NCBI GenBank assembly: GCA_945860705.1 | Contig: CAMART010000006.1 | Coordinates: 1-64,000 of the forward strand | Direction: 5' to 3' | Length of the DNA stretch: 64,000 nucleotides | DNA from: Chitinophaga pinensis | GTDB lineage: Bacteria; Bacteroidota; Bacteroidia; Chitinophagales; CAMDFR01 | Notes under the pieces: model-generated | What the model was told of the DNA's origin: nothing | The model's database searches: none | What the model saw: only the letters and a program-made list of their open reading frames with translations | Made by a program: the position numbers and the translations under genes | Part shown: in pieces, positions 36,593 to 45,407 of the stretch | Layout of the letters: each line of letters begins with the position of its first letter | Position numbering within the stretch: the first letter of the stretch is position 1

Positions 36593-38557
36593 ATGATAAA
36601 ATATAGTTTTATAGTTTTATTTGTAATCAGCAGTATACTTTCAGTTTACGCTCAGGATTCTCGTTTTAAAGATTATAGCTGGACTACCGAAATACCCAAA
36701 TACACCCTGAGCGAAGAAGATAAAAAATATGGTGAGATAACTATAGAAGACAAAAAATCTATAGAAATAGTAGTGGATGAAAATGGCGCATACGAATATT
36801 ATCTATGGCACAATATCACACTTGTAAATACAAGTGATGCTATAGAACGTAATAATACGATACGTTTGCCGTATGCTCAAAATACAGAAATCGTCATTAA
36901 TAAACTTCGTGTGATACAGCCAGACGGCAAAATAATAGAACTTACAGATAATGATATTAAAGAAGCTGAAGATGAAAAAGAAAAAAGAAAGTATAAATAT
37001 TTTGCTGTGAGAGGCCTAGTAGTAGGTGCTTTGATAGAGAGAATTACTCTTAAGAAAATGGAGCCACAATTGAGTGGAGCAGGATTTGATTTGCAGTTTG
37101 ACAATCCCTCAAAGTGGCAAAGTTTTGAATTGATATATCCAAAGTTTTTGAAATTTGAGACAAAAACATATAATATCACTACTCCAGTAAATACAGATAC
37201 TATCGACTATAAATATATACGAAAACATATACAACTAGAAAATATAGACGCCCTCAATGATGAGAAATATAGCAACTATGAAGCAAATGTAAAATCTATT
37301 GCATATAAGCTTACGGGCAACTATAATACAGGCAAAATGAATATCAATAGCTTTAAAGAAATAGTAGATAAGCTCTATCCTGCATTCAATCCAGAACTTA
37401 CAAAAGAAGACAATAAAGCACTAGATAAATTTTTAGCTAAATCAGATATCAATACAGCGACTACCGAGGAAGAAAAAATAATAAAAATAGAAGCTTATCT
37501 AAAAGCAAACTATGTAAGTGGCGAAAATGTAAATGTCACTAGCTATGAAATAGCAGACTTACTTAAAAATAAAGTAACCAATTTCTTTGGTATGACCAAA
37601 CTTTTCTGTGTAGTATTCAATAAGCTAGGTATCAAACATCAAGAAGTATTTACCACCAATAGATACGAGCAGGTATTTGATCCAAAATTTGAAAACATGA
37701 ATCACCTTGATAAATATTTGATTTATTTTCCTGGATATAAATACTTAGCTCCAACTGAAATACTAAGTAGATACCCACTCATACCACATCAATACTCCAA
37801 TAACTACGGCCTGTTTATGAAGCCAATAGAAATGGGAGGAGTGAAAATAGGAATAGGAGAAAAGAAAACGATAGAACCACTTGACTATACATACTCTACC
37901 GATACTATGGATATAGTTATAGATATGACTAAAGATATCATGAAACCAATTTCCAATTACAAAGTAGCTTGGACCGGATATATAGCAGATAGAATACAGC
38001 CATTTATGAATCTGATAGAAGAAAGCGAAAAAGATAAAACGAGAAAATCTATCATGGAAGGTTTTGCAGGCGATATGACCGATGTCACTGTCAAAACAGA
38101 GAATGAAGGAGTAGAGTTTTATGGTAGAAAACCATTTATAGCTACCTGTAGTTCTACCAATCAAAAACTTACAGAAAAAGTAGGAACTACTTATCTATTT
38201 AAGTTAGGACAAGTGATAGGCAGACAAGAAGAAATGTACCAACAAGGAACTAGACAAACCGATATAGATGTGCCACATAAGCATGTATATATAAGAAGAA
38301 TAATAGTAAAATTACCAGAAGGCTATACACTTAAAAATACAGATAAAATAGATATCAATAAAACTTGCATGCTAGGAGACGAAATAGCGGCAAGATTTAT
38401 AACCAAACATGTTATAGAAAACAACCAACTCATCATCACCAACGAAGAAAGTTATAGACTATTAAATTTACCAAAAGATAAGTACGAAGAATTTAGAAGT
38501 GTGATAAATGCAGCAGCAGATTTCAATAAAGTAGTACTCATACTAGAGCCTAAGTAA
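36593..38557 (+). CDS. DUF3857 protein with degenerate transglutaminase core
   Basis: A 654-residue paralogue in size and layout of the preceding gene, with signal peptide (1-20, VYAQ) and DUF3857-like N-terminus (ITLVNTSDAIERNNTIRLPY). At the aligned active site FGMTKLF replaces FGDCKDM, so the cysteine is lost (Thr at 335). The Asp segment reads KYLAPTE in place of YLDATS. It is therefore likely non-catalytic, perhaps a partner or regulator of the active neighbour. Its stop shares a base with the next ATG (TAATG). Family assignment is by overall layout, so slightly less certain. Confidence 0.8.
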   Translation: MIKYSFIVLFVISSILSVYAQDSRFKDYSWTTEIPKYTLSEEDKKYGEITIEDKKSIEIVVDENGAYEYYLWHNITLVNTSDAIERNNTIRLPYAQNTEIVINKLRVIQPDGKIIELTDNDIKEAEDEKEKRKYKYFAVRGLVVGALIERITLKKMEPQLSGAGFDLQFDNPSKWQSFELIYPKFLKFETKTYNITTPVNTDTIDYKYIRKHIQLENIDALNDEKYSNYEANVKSIAYKLTGNYNTGKMNINSFKEIVDKLYPAFNPELTKEDNKALDKFLAKSDINTATTEEEKIIKIEAYLKANYVSGENVNVTSYEIADLLKNKVTNFFGMTKLFCVVFNKLGIKHQEVFTTNRYEQVFDPKFENMNHLDKYLIYFPGYKYLAPTEILSRYPLIPHQYSNNYGLFMKPIEMGGVKIGIGEKKTIEPLDYTYSTDTMDIVIDMTKDIMKPISNYKVAWTGYIADRIQPFMNLIEESEKDKTRKSIMEGFAGDMTDVTVKTENEGVEFYGRKPFIATCSSTNQKLTEKVGTTYLFKLGQVIGRQEEMYQQGTRQTDIDVPHKHVYIRRIIVKLPEGYTLKNTDKIDINKTCMLGDEIAARFITKHVIENNQLIITNEESYRLLNLPKDKYEEFRSVINAAADFNKVVLILEPK

Positions 38558-39339
38558 TGGATATAATATCAAGTCTGCAAAATGCAAAAATAAAAAATGT
38601 AGTACTACTCATAGAGAAAGCTAAAGAGCGTAGAGAGCAAGCTAGCTTTGTGGTAGAAGGTGCTAAGGAAGTAGAGTTGCTACTCAAAAGCAACTATACC
38701 GTTACCGATATATTTATACATGAAAAACTCACACAACTTCCAGATTTTATAAAAAAATCTACAGCCAATCTCTATTCTGTGAGCGAAAAAGTTTTTGAAA
38801 AAATAGCGTATAGAGAAAACAAAAGCGATATAGTAGCACTTGCCAAAACACAAAAACATACATTAGCACAATTAAAATTAACTACTACTCCGCTACTCAT
38901 AGTGCTCGAAGGTATAGAAAAACCAGGCAATCTAGGAGCCATACTCCGAACTGCCGATGCCTGCAATGCCGATGCGGTCATAGTCTGCGAGCCCAATACA
39001 GATATATACAATCCCAATTGTATACGCAATAGTGTAGGTACGTTTTTTAGTAAGCAGTTGGCTATCTGTAGCAATGAGGAATTGAGCGCATACCTAGCAC
39101 AACATCAGATCAAATCATTTGCCACCGCTATCACTACGGAGCATTATCACTATCAAACATCCTACAAAGAGGCTACCGCATTTATATTTGGTACAGAAGC
39201 ACACGGACTCACCGACTACTGGCTACAACATGCCGATGAAATCATAAAAATACCCATGCTTGGCATCAACGATTCGCTCAATGTATCCAACTCAGTAGCT
39301 ATCTGTGTATACGAGGCATTGAGACAGAGAGAGGGATAG
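38557..39339 (+). CDS. TrmH/SpoU-family RNA 2'-O-methyltransferase
   Basis: A 260-residue SPOUT enzyme. The N-terminal substrate-binding domain (VEGAKEVELLL) is followed by the knotted SAM domain with its three motifs: EGIEKPGNLGAILRTADACN, FIFGTEAHGLTDYW and IPMLGINDSLNVSNSVAICVYE. It methylates ribose in rRNA or tRNA; RlmB- or TrmH-like targets cannot be told apart here. The start overlaps the previous stop by one base. GC content rises noticeably in the second half compared with its neighbours. Confidence 0.92.
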   Translation: MDIISSLQNAKIKNVVLLIEKAKERREQASFVVEGAKEVELLLKSNYTVTDIFIHEKLTQLPDFIKKSTANLYSVSEKVFEKIAYRENKSDIVALAKTQKHTLAQLKLTTTPLLIVLEGIEKPGNLGAILRTADACNADAVIVCEPNTDIYNPNCIRNSVGTFFSKQLAICSNEELSAYLAQHQIKSFATAITTEHYHYQTSYKEATAFIFGTEAHGLTDYWLQHADEIIKIPMLGINDSLNVSNSVAICVYEALRQREG

Positions 39340-39424
39340 TTTCTTAGCTATTTTATCAAGTTATCCTATTGTACCATTTTTTATTAATTTTATTATGCTT
39401 TAATTTGTATATAATAATTTCAAT

Positions 39425-40048
39425 ATGATATCGATTTGCATAATAGAAGATATTCTAGATATATTAAATGGTCTTGAAGTGATTATTTCAAGAGATAGTG
39501 AATTTAAATTAATCAAATCTTTTACCAATGCTGAAGATGCTATAAAAGAAATACCAATGCTTTCTCCTGATATTGTACTTACAGATATCAATTTACCTGG
39601 TAAGTCGGGTATAGATTGTATGAAAGAAATCAAACAAATTTGTCCAGATATTTTGTTTATCATGTTTACGATATTTGAGGATAGTGATGCGGTTTTTGAA
39701 GCATTGAAAGCAGGAGCAAGTGGTTATATTCTCAAAAATACTTCTCCAGAAAAAATAATAGATTCATTGGTAGAATTGCATGAAGGAGGCAGTCCTATGT
39801 CGCCGAGTATAGCTAGAAAAGTATTGAGCTCTTTTAATGTATTACCTATATCTAATACAGTAAATAGTCTGCTTACTAAAAGAGAAATAGAAGTATTAGA
39901 ATTACTCAGCAAAGGTTTTTTGTATAAAGAAATAGCCGACAAACAACAGATATCCATAAGTACTGTCAAAAGCCATTTAAATCATATCTATCAAAAACTG
40001 CAAGTTCAAAACAAAACGGAAGCCATCAATAAACTCTATGGTAAATAA
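39425..40048 (+). CDS. NarL/LuxR-type response regulator
   Basis: A 207-residue regulator. Residues 1-120 are a receiver domain with acidic pocket IIEDI and phospho-acceptor D54 in VLTDINLPG, plus the LKAGASGYILKN segment. Residues 145-205 are a LuxR-type helix-turn-helix (LTKREIEVLELLSKGFLYKEI, SISTVKSHLNHIY). The likely partner kinase is the convergent gene ending 19 bases away. Targets are unknown. Confidence 0.92.
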   Translation: MISICIIEDILDILNGLEVIISRDSEFKLIKSFTNAEDAIKEIPMLSPDIVLTDINLPGKSGIDCMKEIKQICPDILFIMFTIFEDSDAVFEALKAGASGYILKNTSPEKIIDSLVELHEGGSPMSPSIARKVLSSFNVLPISNTVNSLLTKREIEVLELLSKGFLYKEIADKQQISISTVKSHLNHIYQKLQVQNKTEAINKLYGK

Positions 40049-40067
40049 ATTCAATGTAATAAAAATA

Positions 40068-41840
40068 CTAATTGCTAATTGGTATAGATATATAGAAATA
40101 TGTACCATTTTCGTTTTTAATTTCTAGAGTTCCAGACAAACTTTCTACTCTTTTTTTGATATTGATTATGCCATTTCCAGAGGGTTTTGATAATTTTTCT
40201 TGCGGTATCCCTATGCCATTATCCTTTATTTCTAGTGTTATAAGTTTATCTATATTTATATCCACTTTTATTGTTGTTGCTTTGGAGTATTTAAGTGCAT
40301 TATTTAAAATTTCTTTATAGATACTAAATAGATTTTTTCGAATAAAACTATTGATAGAAATGTTTTTGTTTTTAAGGTTTGAAGTGAAACTAATTTCTAT
40401 ATTAGTTGATTGATAGAATTCACTTGCGTACCTTTTCAAAAAAGCAATAGTTTCTTCAGCATTGTTTTTGTCATCACTCATGGCCCAAACTATTTCACTC
40501 AGATTTTGAATCAATTCGCCAGTCTTTATTTTTATTTTAGAAAATTTTTCTTTGTCTACAGTATTTGCAAGGTAAAATATAGAAGTCAATCCACTTCCTA
40601 AATTGTCATGCATATCTTGAGATATTCTATCTCTTTCATTAGATATCATACTTTGTTGATCAATTTTTTTCTTAAGTGCATCTTGTTTTTTCTGTGTTTG
40701 ATAATAATAAATTATAAAAATAACGGCTAAAGAAATCCCAATAAATAAGAGTTGAAAAGTGGTGATTCTTCTTTTTGAAGACACTTCATTCAACTCCAGT
40801 TTTAATATTTTATTCTCATTATCTACATATTGTTGGGCTATCTTTTGTATTTTTTTATTACCAGATTGAGCGATGTTTTTTTGAGTAGAAATTAGTTGCT
40901 CTTGTAGAAAAATTAATTTTTGTATATCATTGCTTTTTTTGTATACTAGTATTGCCTCACTAAAAAATAATTGAAGATAATATTGTCCTATGTTTTTTGA
41001 GTTTAATATTTCTATGCAATCGTTGTAAATTTTATCTTGTACAGTTTTATTATTAGAATATGCTTTTAATAGTTTGCCTTTATTCCATAGTAGAATATCA
41101 TTTAAATTATATTTCAATGCCCAATCATTACATTTATTATAATAGTAGTTAGCACTATCTAAATTGTTTTTATGATAATAAATATTTCCGAATGTGATAA
41201 AACACATAGCTTGAGCCCTCATTTGATGTTCTGCTATGGCTTGTTTATAGGCAATATTATTGTAATAAAGCGATGAATCATATTCCCCAAGTTGAAAAGT
41301 CATTTGTGCCAATTGGCTTATCATTTGGCTATATTCTACTGTATTATAATGTCCTTTTTTTGAACTATTTAAATAATAAAATATAGCAGTATGCATGTAT
41401 TTTTTTGATTCATAAAAGCTATCTATTTCTTCATATAAATAACTTAAAAATGCATACGAATTAGCTATTAGCAAACTGTCATTTATTTTATTAGCTTCTC
41501 CTAAACTTTTATATACAGCACTTTTTCCAAATTCAGTTAAATTTTCAAAATAATATATTTCAGTTTGTTTTATATAGATAGTATATTCAAGATATTTATC
41601 TTTTTCAAATTTTGATTGATCAATAAGTAGATATAAATATAGTTCAGCAGAATCTAGCTTATCATCAAAAATATATTCATCTATAATTTTTATAGTATAA
41701 TCATTCTTTAATTTTATTGTTGGAGCATTTTTTAATGAATCTTTTAACAAGTCAATATTAGAAGGCTCATATCCAGAACCATTCATATTCATATTATTTA
41801 ATACTAATATTAAAAATAAAATAATTGCCTTATTTATCAT
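40068..41840 (-). CDS. TPR sensor histidine kinase
   Basis: A 590-residue kinase. After an N-terminal export signal come TPR-like helices in the periplasmic part (about 40-330), one membrane helix (TTFQLLFIGISLAVIFIIYY), then a HisKA_3-type dimerisation segment, ERDRISQDMHDNLGSGL, with the phosphorylated His at about residue 410. The HATPase domain has NALKYSKA and DNGIGIP boxes and a GNGIINIKKRVESL motif. This architecture is typical of Bacteroidota kinases that signal to NarL-type regulators, which is what lies convergent next door. Confidence 0.9.
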   Translation of the reverse strand: MINKAIILFLILVLNNMNMNGSGYEPSNIDLLKDSLKNAPTIKLKNDYTIKIIDEYIFDDKLDSAELYLYLLIDQSKFEKDKYLEYTIYIKQTEIYYFENLTEFGKSAVYKSLGEANKINDSLLIANSYAFLSYLYEEIDSFYESKKYMHTAIFYYLNSSKKGHYNTVEYSQMISQLAQMTFQLGEYDSSLYYNNIAYKQAIAEHQMRAQAMCFITFGNIYYHKNNLDSANYYYNKCNDWALKYNLNDILLWNKGKLLKAYSNNKTVQDKIYNDCIEILNSKNIGQYYLQLFFSEAILVYKKSNDIQKLIFLQEQLISTQKNIAQSGNKKIQKIAQQYVDNENKILKLELNEVSSKRRITTFQLLFIGISLAVIFIIYYYQTQKKQDALKKKIDQQSMISNERDRISQDMHDNLGSGLTSIFYLANTVDKEKFSKIKIKTGELIQNLSEIVWAMSDDKNNAEETIAFLKRYASEFYQSTNIEISFTSNLKNKNISINSFIRKNLFSIYKEILNNALKYSKATTIKVDINIDKLITLEIKDNGIGIPQEKLSKPSGNGIINIKKRVESLSGTLEIKNENGTYFYISIPISN

Positions 41841-41988
41841 TATATAGAATACAAATTAAAGTATATTTTATGGATTATATCATCAATAATACTGTTATTT
41901 AAAATTTGATATATCAACCTTTTGATTGATTTCTAGCATTTTATATTTTACTAATATTGCATCAATATTAATCAATAAATTATATAAA

Positions 41989-42909
41989 ATGAAAAAAATA
42001 ATCTTCCTATGTATATGTATATACCCATTCTTATATAGTTGTACAAAAGATAAAGATGACACAAAACCACCCTATAATGCAAGTGCAAATGTAAATACTA
42101 ATGAAGTAGATGTGATAGATTGTTCTAGTGCAGATTTTTCTGGTGCGATTTCTACAGGTGTAGTTTTTACCGAAAATGGAATTGTATATGCCACCACTAA
42201 AAATCCTACTACATCAAATACTAAATTAGTTGATCTTTCTTCAGGAAATACTATAACTGCTAGTGCATATACTTTAAGTCCTAGTACAAAATATTATTAT
42301 AGAGCATATATCATTAAGTCAGGTATTGTAGAATATGGAGGAGAAGGTAGTTTTAGTACTGTAGCTTGCACTGGAAATCCAGTAGATAATAATTTTTATT
42401 TAAACTTAACTGCTGATGGCAATCAAATAAATTCTAGACAAATGAAAGCTGGTCAAATAACAAATGAATGTATGATGTCATAGAGCGGAGGGAATACCGT
42501 CATAAATCTGGTTACTAATAGTTATATATTTACTTGTATTGGATTTTCATTACTAAATACAGTAGGAACTTATCAATTTAATTCAGATTCAGATGGAGAA
42601 ATACTATTGAATAGTAATCCACCTGGCATTTCTTATATGTTAGGTTCAAATTTAAATTTTACAAGAGCTTTAGATAGTGATGGTGATTGTGTGGAAACAC
42701 AACAAGCATATGGTACTACTACTATCAATATTACAAAAGTGACTCCTTATAGAATTCCAGATTCAGTATTTGTACCAGATAATTTAAGAGAAGGATTTAT
42801 TGTAGAAGGAAATTTGTCAGGCACTATTTATCAGTATTACGAATCTTGTACAAATAGTAGAGCAGTTCCAGTATCAGGCACATTTAGATTGATTTCATGG
42901 AATATCTAA
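41989..42909 (+). pseudogene. Lipoprotein gene interrupted by one in-frame TAG
   Basis: The ATG at 41989 starts a lipoprotein signal (lipobox LYSC), followed by a fibronectin III-like segment (TTKNPTTSNTKLVD, LSPSTKYYYRAYI). At 42481-42483 the frame meets TAG, but the same frame then continues without interruption for 142 codons (SGGNTVINLVTNSY onward) to a stop at 42909, with compositionally similar, protein-like sequence. Readthrough would give about 306 residues. An upstream in-frame ATG (41926) precedes the signal and is not the likely start. TAG ends other genes here (korB, the giant repeat protein), so it is not a sense codon. A nonsense mutation is most likely. Confidence 0.75.
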
Positions 42910-42926
42910 AAATCAAATTAAAAAAT

Positions 42927-43598
42927 CTAACTCAATACTTTAAACAAAAGCTCTTCTAGAAATAGAGCGGTATATTCTCTTTCGTTTTTATTTTTAATAT
43001 CGGTAAGTCTGGGTAAATGCTTTGCAAAATACTGTTGTTGGTGTGAGGCTTCGATTATAGTAGTACTAAGAGAATGCCCATATTTATATTTTGGATTATA
43101 CTCTTTGATGATGCTCGCTATTTTCGCACAAAGATCTTTGTAAGGTTTGAATACTTCTTCCTTATTGATTTCTTTTATGTCTTTTACTAAATATACCTTA
43201 CTACTTTCTGCTATCACTATCTGAGTCAAATATGCTCTATTATACTCTAATTTTCCATTACTTTCAGGTAAGTCATTAGTCAAAATTTCAATGATGGTTT
43301 TTAGCTTTGATTTAGAGTCTTTTAGGTTTTGAATTCTGTAGATAACCAAATACTCCATATAAGACCAGTACCAGTTTAGTATATATAGGAGCATTCGATG
43401 TTTGTTTTCAAAGTATCTATATATGGTAGCTTCTGTTGTATTCATTTCCAGAGCTAGTTTTTTAAAAGTAAACTGTTCAAAACCAATATTATGTATTAGT
43501 TCTATAGCATTTTTTACCATAAGCATACCCAGTTCACTACTTTCAGGGTCTCTCAAATATATATGGTCATTTACTTTAAAACTTAATTTAAACTCCAT
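42927..43598 (-). CDS. TetR/AcrR-family regulator
   Basis: A 223-residue regulator. The N-terminal helix-turn-helix reads NIGFEQFTFKKLALEMNTTEATIYRYFENKHRMLL, split here as GFEQFTFKKLALEMN and TEATIYRYFENK, the standard TetR pattern. The C-terminal ligand domain (about 75-223) shows no recognisable subtype. The gene is divergent from an ABC-HlyD-TolC operon. Two copies of a palindromic motif lie between them, one near each promoter, so this protein most likely represses both itself and the exporter until a small ligand is bound. Confidence 0.9.
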   Translation of the reverse strand: MEFKLSFKVNDHIYLRDPESSELGMLMVKNAIELIHNIGFEQFTFKKLALEMNTTEATIYRYFENKHRMLLYILNWYWSYMEYLVIYRIQNLKDSKSKLKTIIEILTNDLPESNGKLEYNRAYLTQIVIAESSKVYLVKDIKEINKEEVFKPYKDLCAKIASIIKEYNPKYKYGHSLSTTIIEASHQQQYFAKHLPRLTDIKNKNEREYTALFLEELLFKVLS

Positions 43599-43615
43599 TG
43601 TTATTTTATTTGATA

Positions 43616-43623
43616 CAAAGGTA
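43616..43623 (-). promoter_or_regulatory. tetR-type gene -7 box (TACCTTTG)
   Basis: Minus-strand TACCTTTG matches TAnnTTTG, 17 bases before the regulator's ATG. The first operator palindrome (43641-43659) lies about 20 bases upstream, over the expected -33 region. Confidence 0.65.
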
Positions 43624-43640
43624 ATATTTAATTTACATTT

Positions 43641-43659
43641 ATAATAGTAATTGTATTAT
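43641..43659. promoter_or_regulatory. TetR operator candidate, site 1
   Basis: ATAATAGTAATTGTATTAT has outer arms ATAATA/TATTAT. Its last 17 bases match site 2 at 15 of 17 positions. Confidence 0.6.
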
Positions 43660-43680
43660 AAATGATATTTTAACAATTAT

Positions 43681-43703
43681 TAATAATAGTAATACTATTA
43701 TTA
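43681..43703. promoter_or_regulatory. TetR operator candidate, site 2
   Basis: TAATAATAGTA (43681-43691), one base, then TACTATTATTA (43693-43703) is a perfect 11-base inverted repeat. It ends 14 bases before the exporter's -7 box, so it covers the -33 region. Its centre is about 42 bases, four helical turns, from site 1. Confidence 0.75.
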
Positions 43704-43717
43704 TTTTAAATAGTATC

Positions 43718-43725
43718 TATATTTG
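43718..43725 (+). promoter_or_regulatory. Exporter operon -7 box (TATATTTG)
   Basis: TATATTTG matches TAnnTTTG, 25 bases before the ABC gene ATG and just downstream of operator site 2. Confidence 0.65.
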
Positions 43726-43750
43726 CATCAGAATATTAATAAGGATAATT

Positions 43751-45406
43751 ATGAAATTATTTGAGCCATTAGGTAGACTTTTAAAACTTTTAGATAGACA
43801 CAAAAAAGAATTAACGTCTATTTATTTTTATGCTATACTTAGTGGTATAGTACAGTTGAGCGTTCCTATAGGAGTACAAGCTATTATTAGTTTTGTATTA
43901 GGTGCTACAATGGTTACATCTATTTATGTTCTTATTGTTCTAGTGGTAATAGGTGTATTGTTAGTAGGAGTGATGCAAATGAATCAGATGAAAATTATCG
44001 AAAAAATACAACAAAGTATTTTTGCAAGTTATGCAATAGAATTTACAGAAGTAATACCTCGATTTGATTTGAGAAAAACAGATGATTTGTATTTGCCAGA
44101 GCATGTCAATAAGTTTTTTGATGTATTAAATGTTCAAAAAGGATTGTCAAAAATATTATTAGAAATTCCTATTGCTAGTATTCAAATTTTATTCGGATTG
44201 ATTTTATTGTCTTTATACCATCCAGTATTTATAGTATTTGGCTTATTGCTTCTTGTTGTATTGATATTTATTTTGAAATATACAAGTGTAAAAGGTCTAG
44301 AAACAAGCCTCAAAGAAAGTTCTTATAAATACTCAGTAGTAGCTTGGCTTCAAGAGATGGCAAGGGTAATTAAATCCTTCAAGTTTAGCCAAGGTTCGCA
44401 TCTTAACCTACAAAAAACAGATAAAAATCTGCAAGGATACTTAACAGCTCGTACAGCACACTTCAAGATTTTATTATTTCAGTATCAAACATTAGTTTTC
44501 TTCAAAGTGACTATTACATCAGCAATGCTTATCATAGGCACATTTTTATTAATCAATCAAAGCTTAAATATCGGTGAGTTTATAGCTGCAGAGATTGTAA
44601 TATTGATGGTGATAGCTTCTATAGAAAAATTGATTAGTAGTTTAGATAGTGTTTATGATGTGATCACAGGATTAGAAAAACTTGCTACGGTTACAGATAG
44701 TCCACAAGAAAAGGATGGTTCTGTATTATTAAATGCTCAAGAAAATGGTGTAGAATTTGATATGGTTGATTTTAGTTATAATTTTCCAAATGGGCAACTC
44801 CTTTTCAATAAAGTAAATTTAAGTATTCCAAAATATTCATTAGTAGGTATAAGCGGACTAGAAGGAGCAGGTAAAAGCACGCTTTTAAAAATATTTAGCG
44901 GTAGTGTAAGTGATTACCAAGGTAATATTTTATTAAATAATATACCTATGACGAATTATCAGTTAGAAAGTTTAAGAAATCAAATAGGTATGTATCTGCA
45001 TCAGCAAGATATTTTTAAAGGAAGTATATTTGAAAATATAAGTATGTGTAGACAAGGAATAAGCCCAGAAATAATTATGGAAACAGCTGAAACATTAGGC
45101 TTTGAAAAATTTTTAATTAATATTCATAATGGCTTGGACACTTTGATAGATGCAAGTGGAAAAAAACTACCAAATACTTTAGTGAAAAAATTACTATTGC
45201 TTAGAGCATTTGTCAATAAGCCCATATTATTATTGTTGGATGAGCCATGGACAGGATTAGAAGAGCAAGCAAAAAATAACTTAATCGATTATCTATTAGA
45301 TAAAAAATTAAAAAGAACGATATTGGTTGCCACTAATGATGCCGATTTTTTAAGTAAATGTGATATTCAAATAGAATTAAATAACGGAAATGCAATTGTC
45401 AAATAA
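43751..45406 (+). CDS. ABC transporter (membrane plus ATPase domains) with degenerate ATPase signature
   Basis: A 551-residue half-transporter. Residues 20-310 are the six-helix membrane domain of the type I secretion/multidrug exporter class; there is no C39 peptidase domain. The ATPase domain keeps Walker A GLEGAGKST (369-377), a Q-loop (HQQDIFKGSIFEN) and Walker B LLLLDEPW. However, the LSGGQ signature is replaced by LPNTL (473-477) and the switch-loop His is N529 (VATNDADFL). Both lost residues normally complete ATP hydrolysis across the dimer, so activity may be low or altered. It heads an operon with HlyD- and TolC-like genes under the divergent TetR regulator. Confidence 0.88.
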   Translation: MKLFEPLGRLLKLLDRHKKELTSIYFYAILSGIVQLSVPIGVQAIISFVLGATMVTSIYVLIVLVVIGVLLVGVMQMNQMKIIEKIQQSIFASYAIEFTEVIPRFDLRKTDDLYLPEHVNKFFDVLNVQKGLSKILLEIPIASIQILFGLILLSLYHPVFIVFGLLLLVVLIFILKYTSVKGLETSLKESSYKYSVVAWLQEMARVIKSFKFSQGSHLNLQKTDKNLQGYLTARTAHFKILLFQYQTLVFFKVTITSAMLIIGTFLLINQSLNIGEFIAAEIVILMVIASIEKLISSLDSVYDVITGLEKLATVTDSPQEKDGSVLLNAQENGVEFDMVDFSYNFPNGQLLFNKVNLSIPKYSLVGISGLEGAGKSTLLKIFSGSVSDYQGNILLNNIPMTNYQLESLRNQIGMYLHQQDIFKGSIFENISMCRQGISPEIIMETAETLGFEKFLINIHNGLDTLIDASGKKLPNTLVKKLLLLRAFVNKPILLLLDEPWTGLEEQAKNNLIDYLLDKKLKRTILVATNDADFLSKCDIQIELNNGNAIVK

Positions 45407-45407
45407 T

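Noticed and set aside
36593-38557. Active transglutaminase
   Set aside because: The aligned Cys and Asp are replaced, so only the fold is supported.
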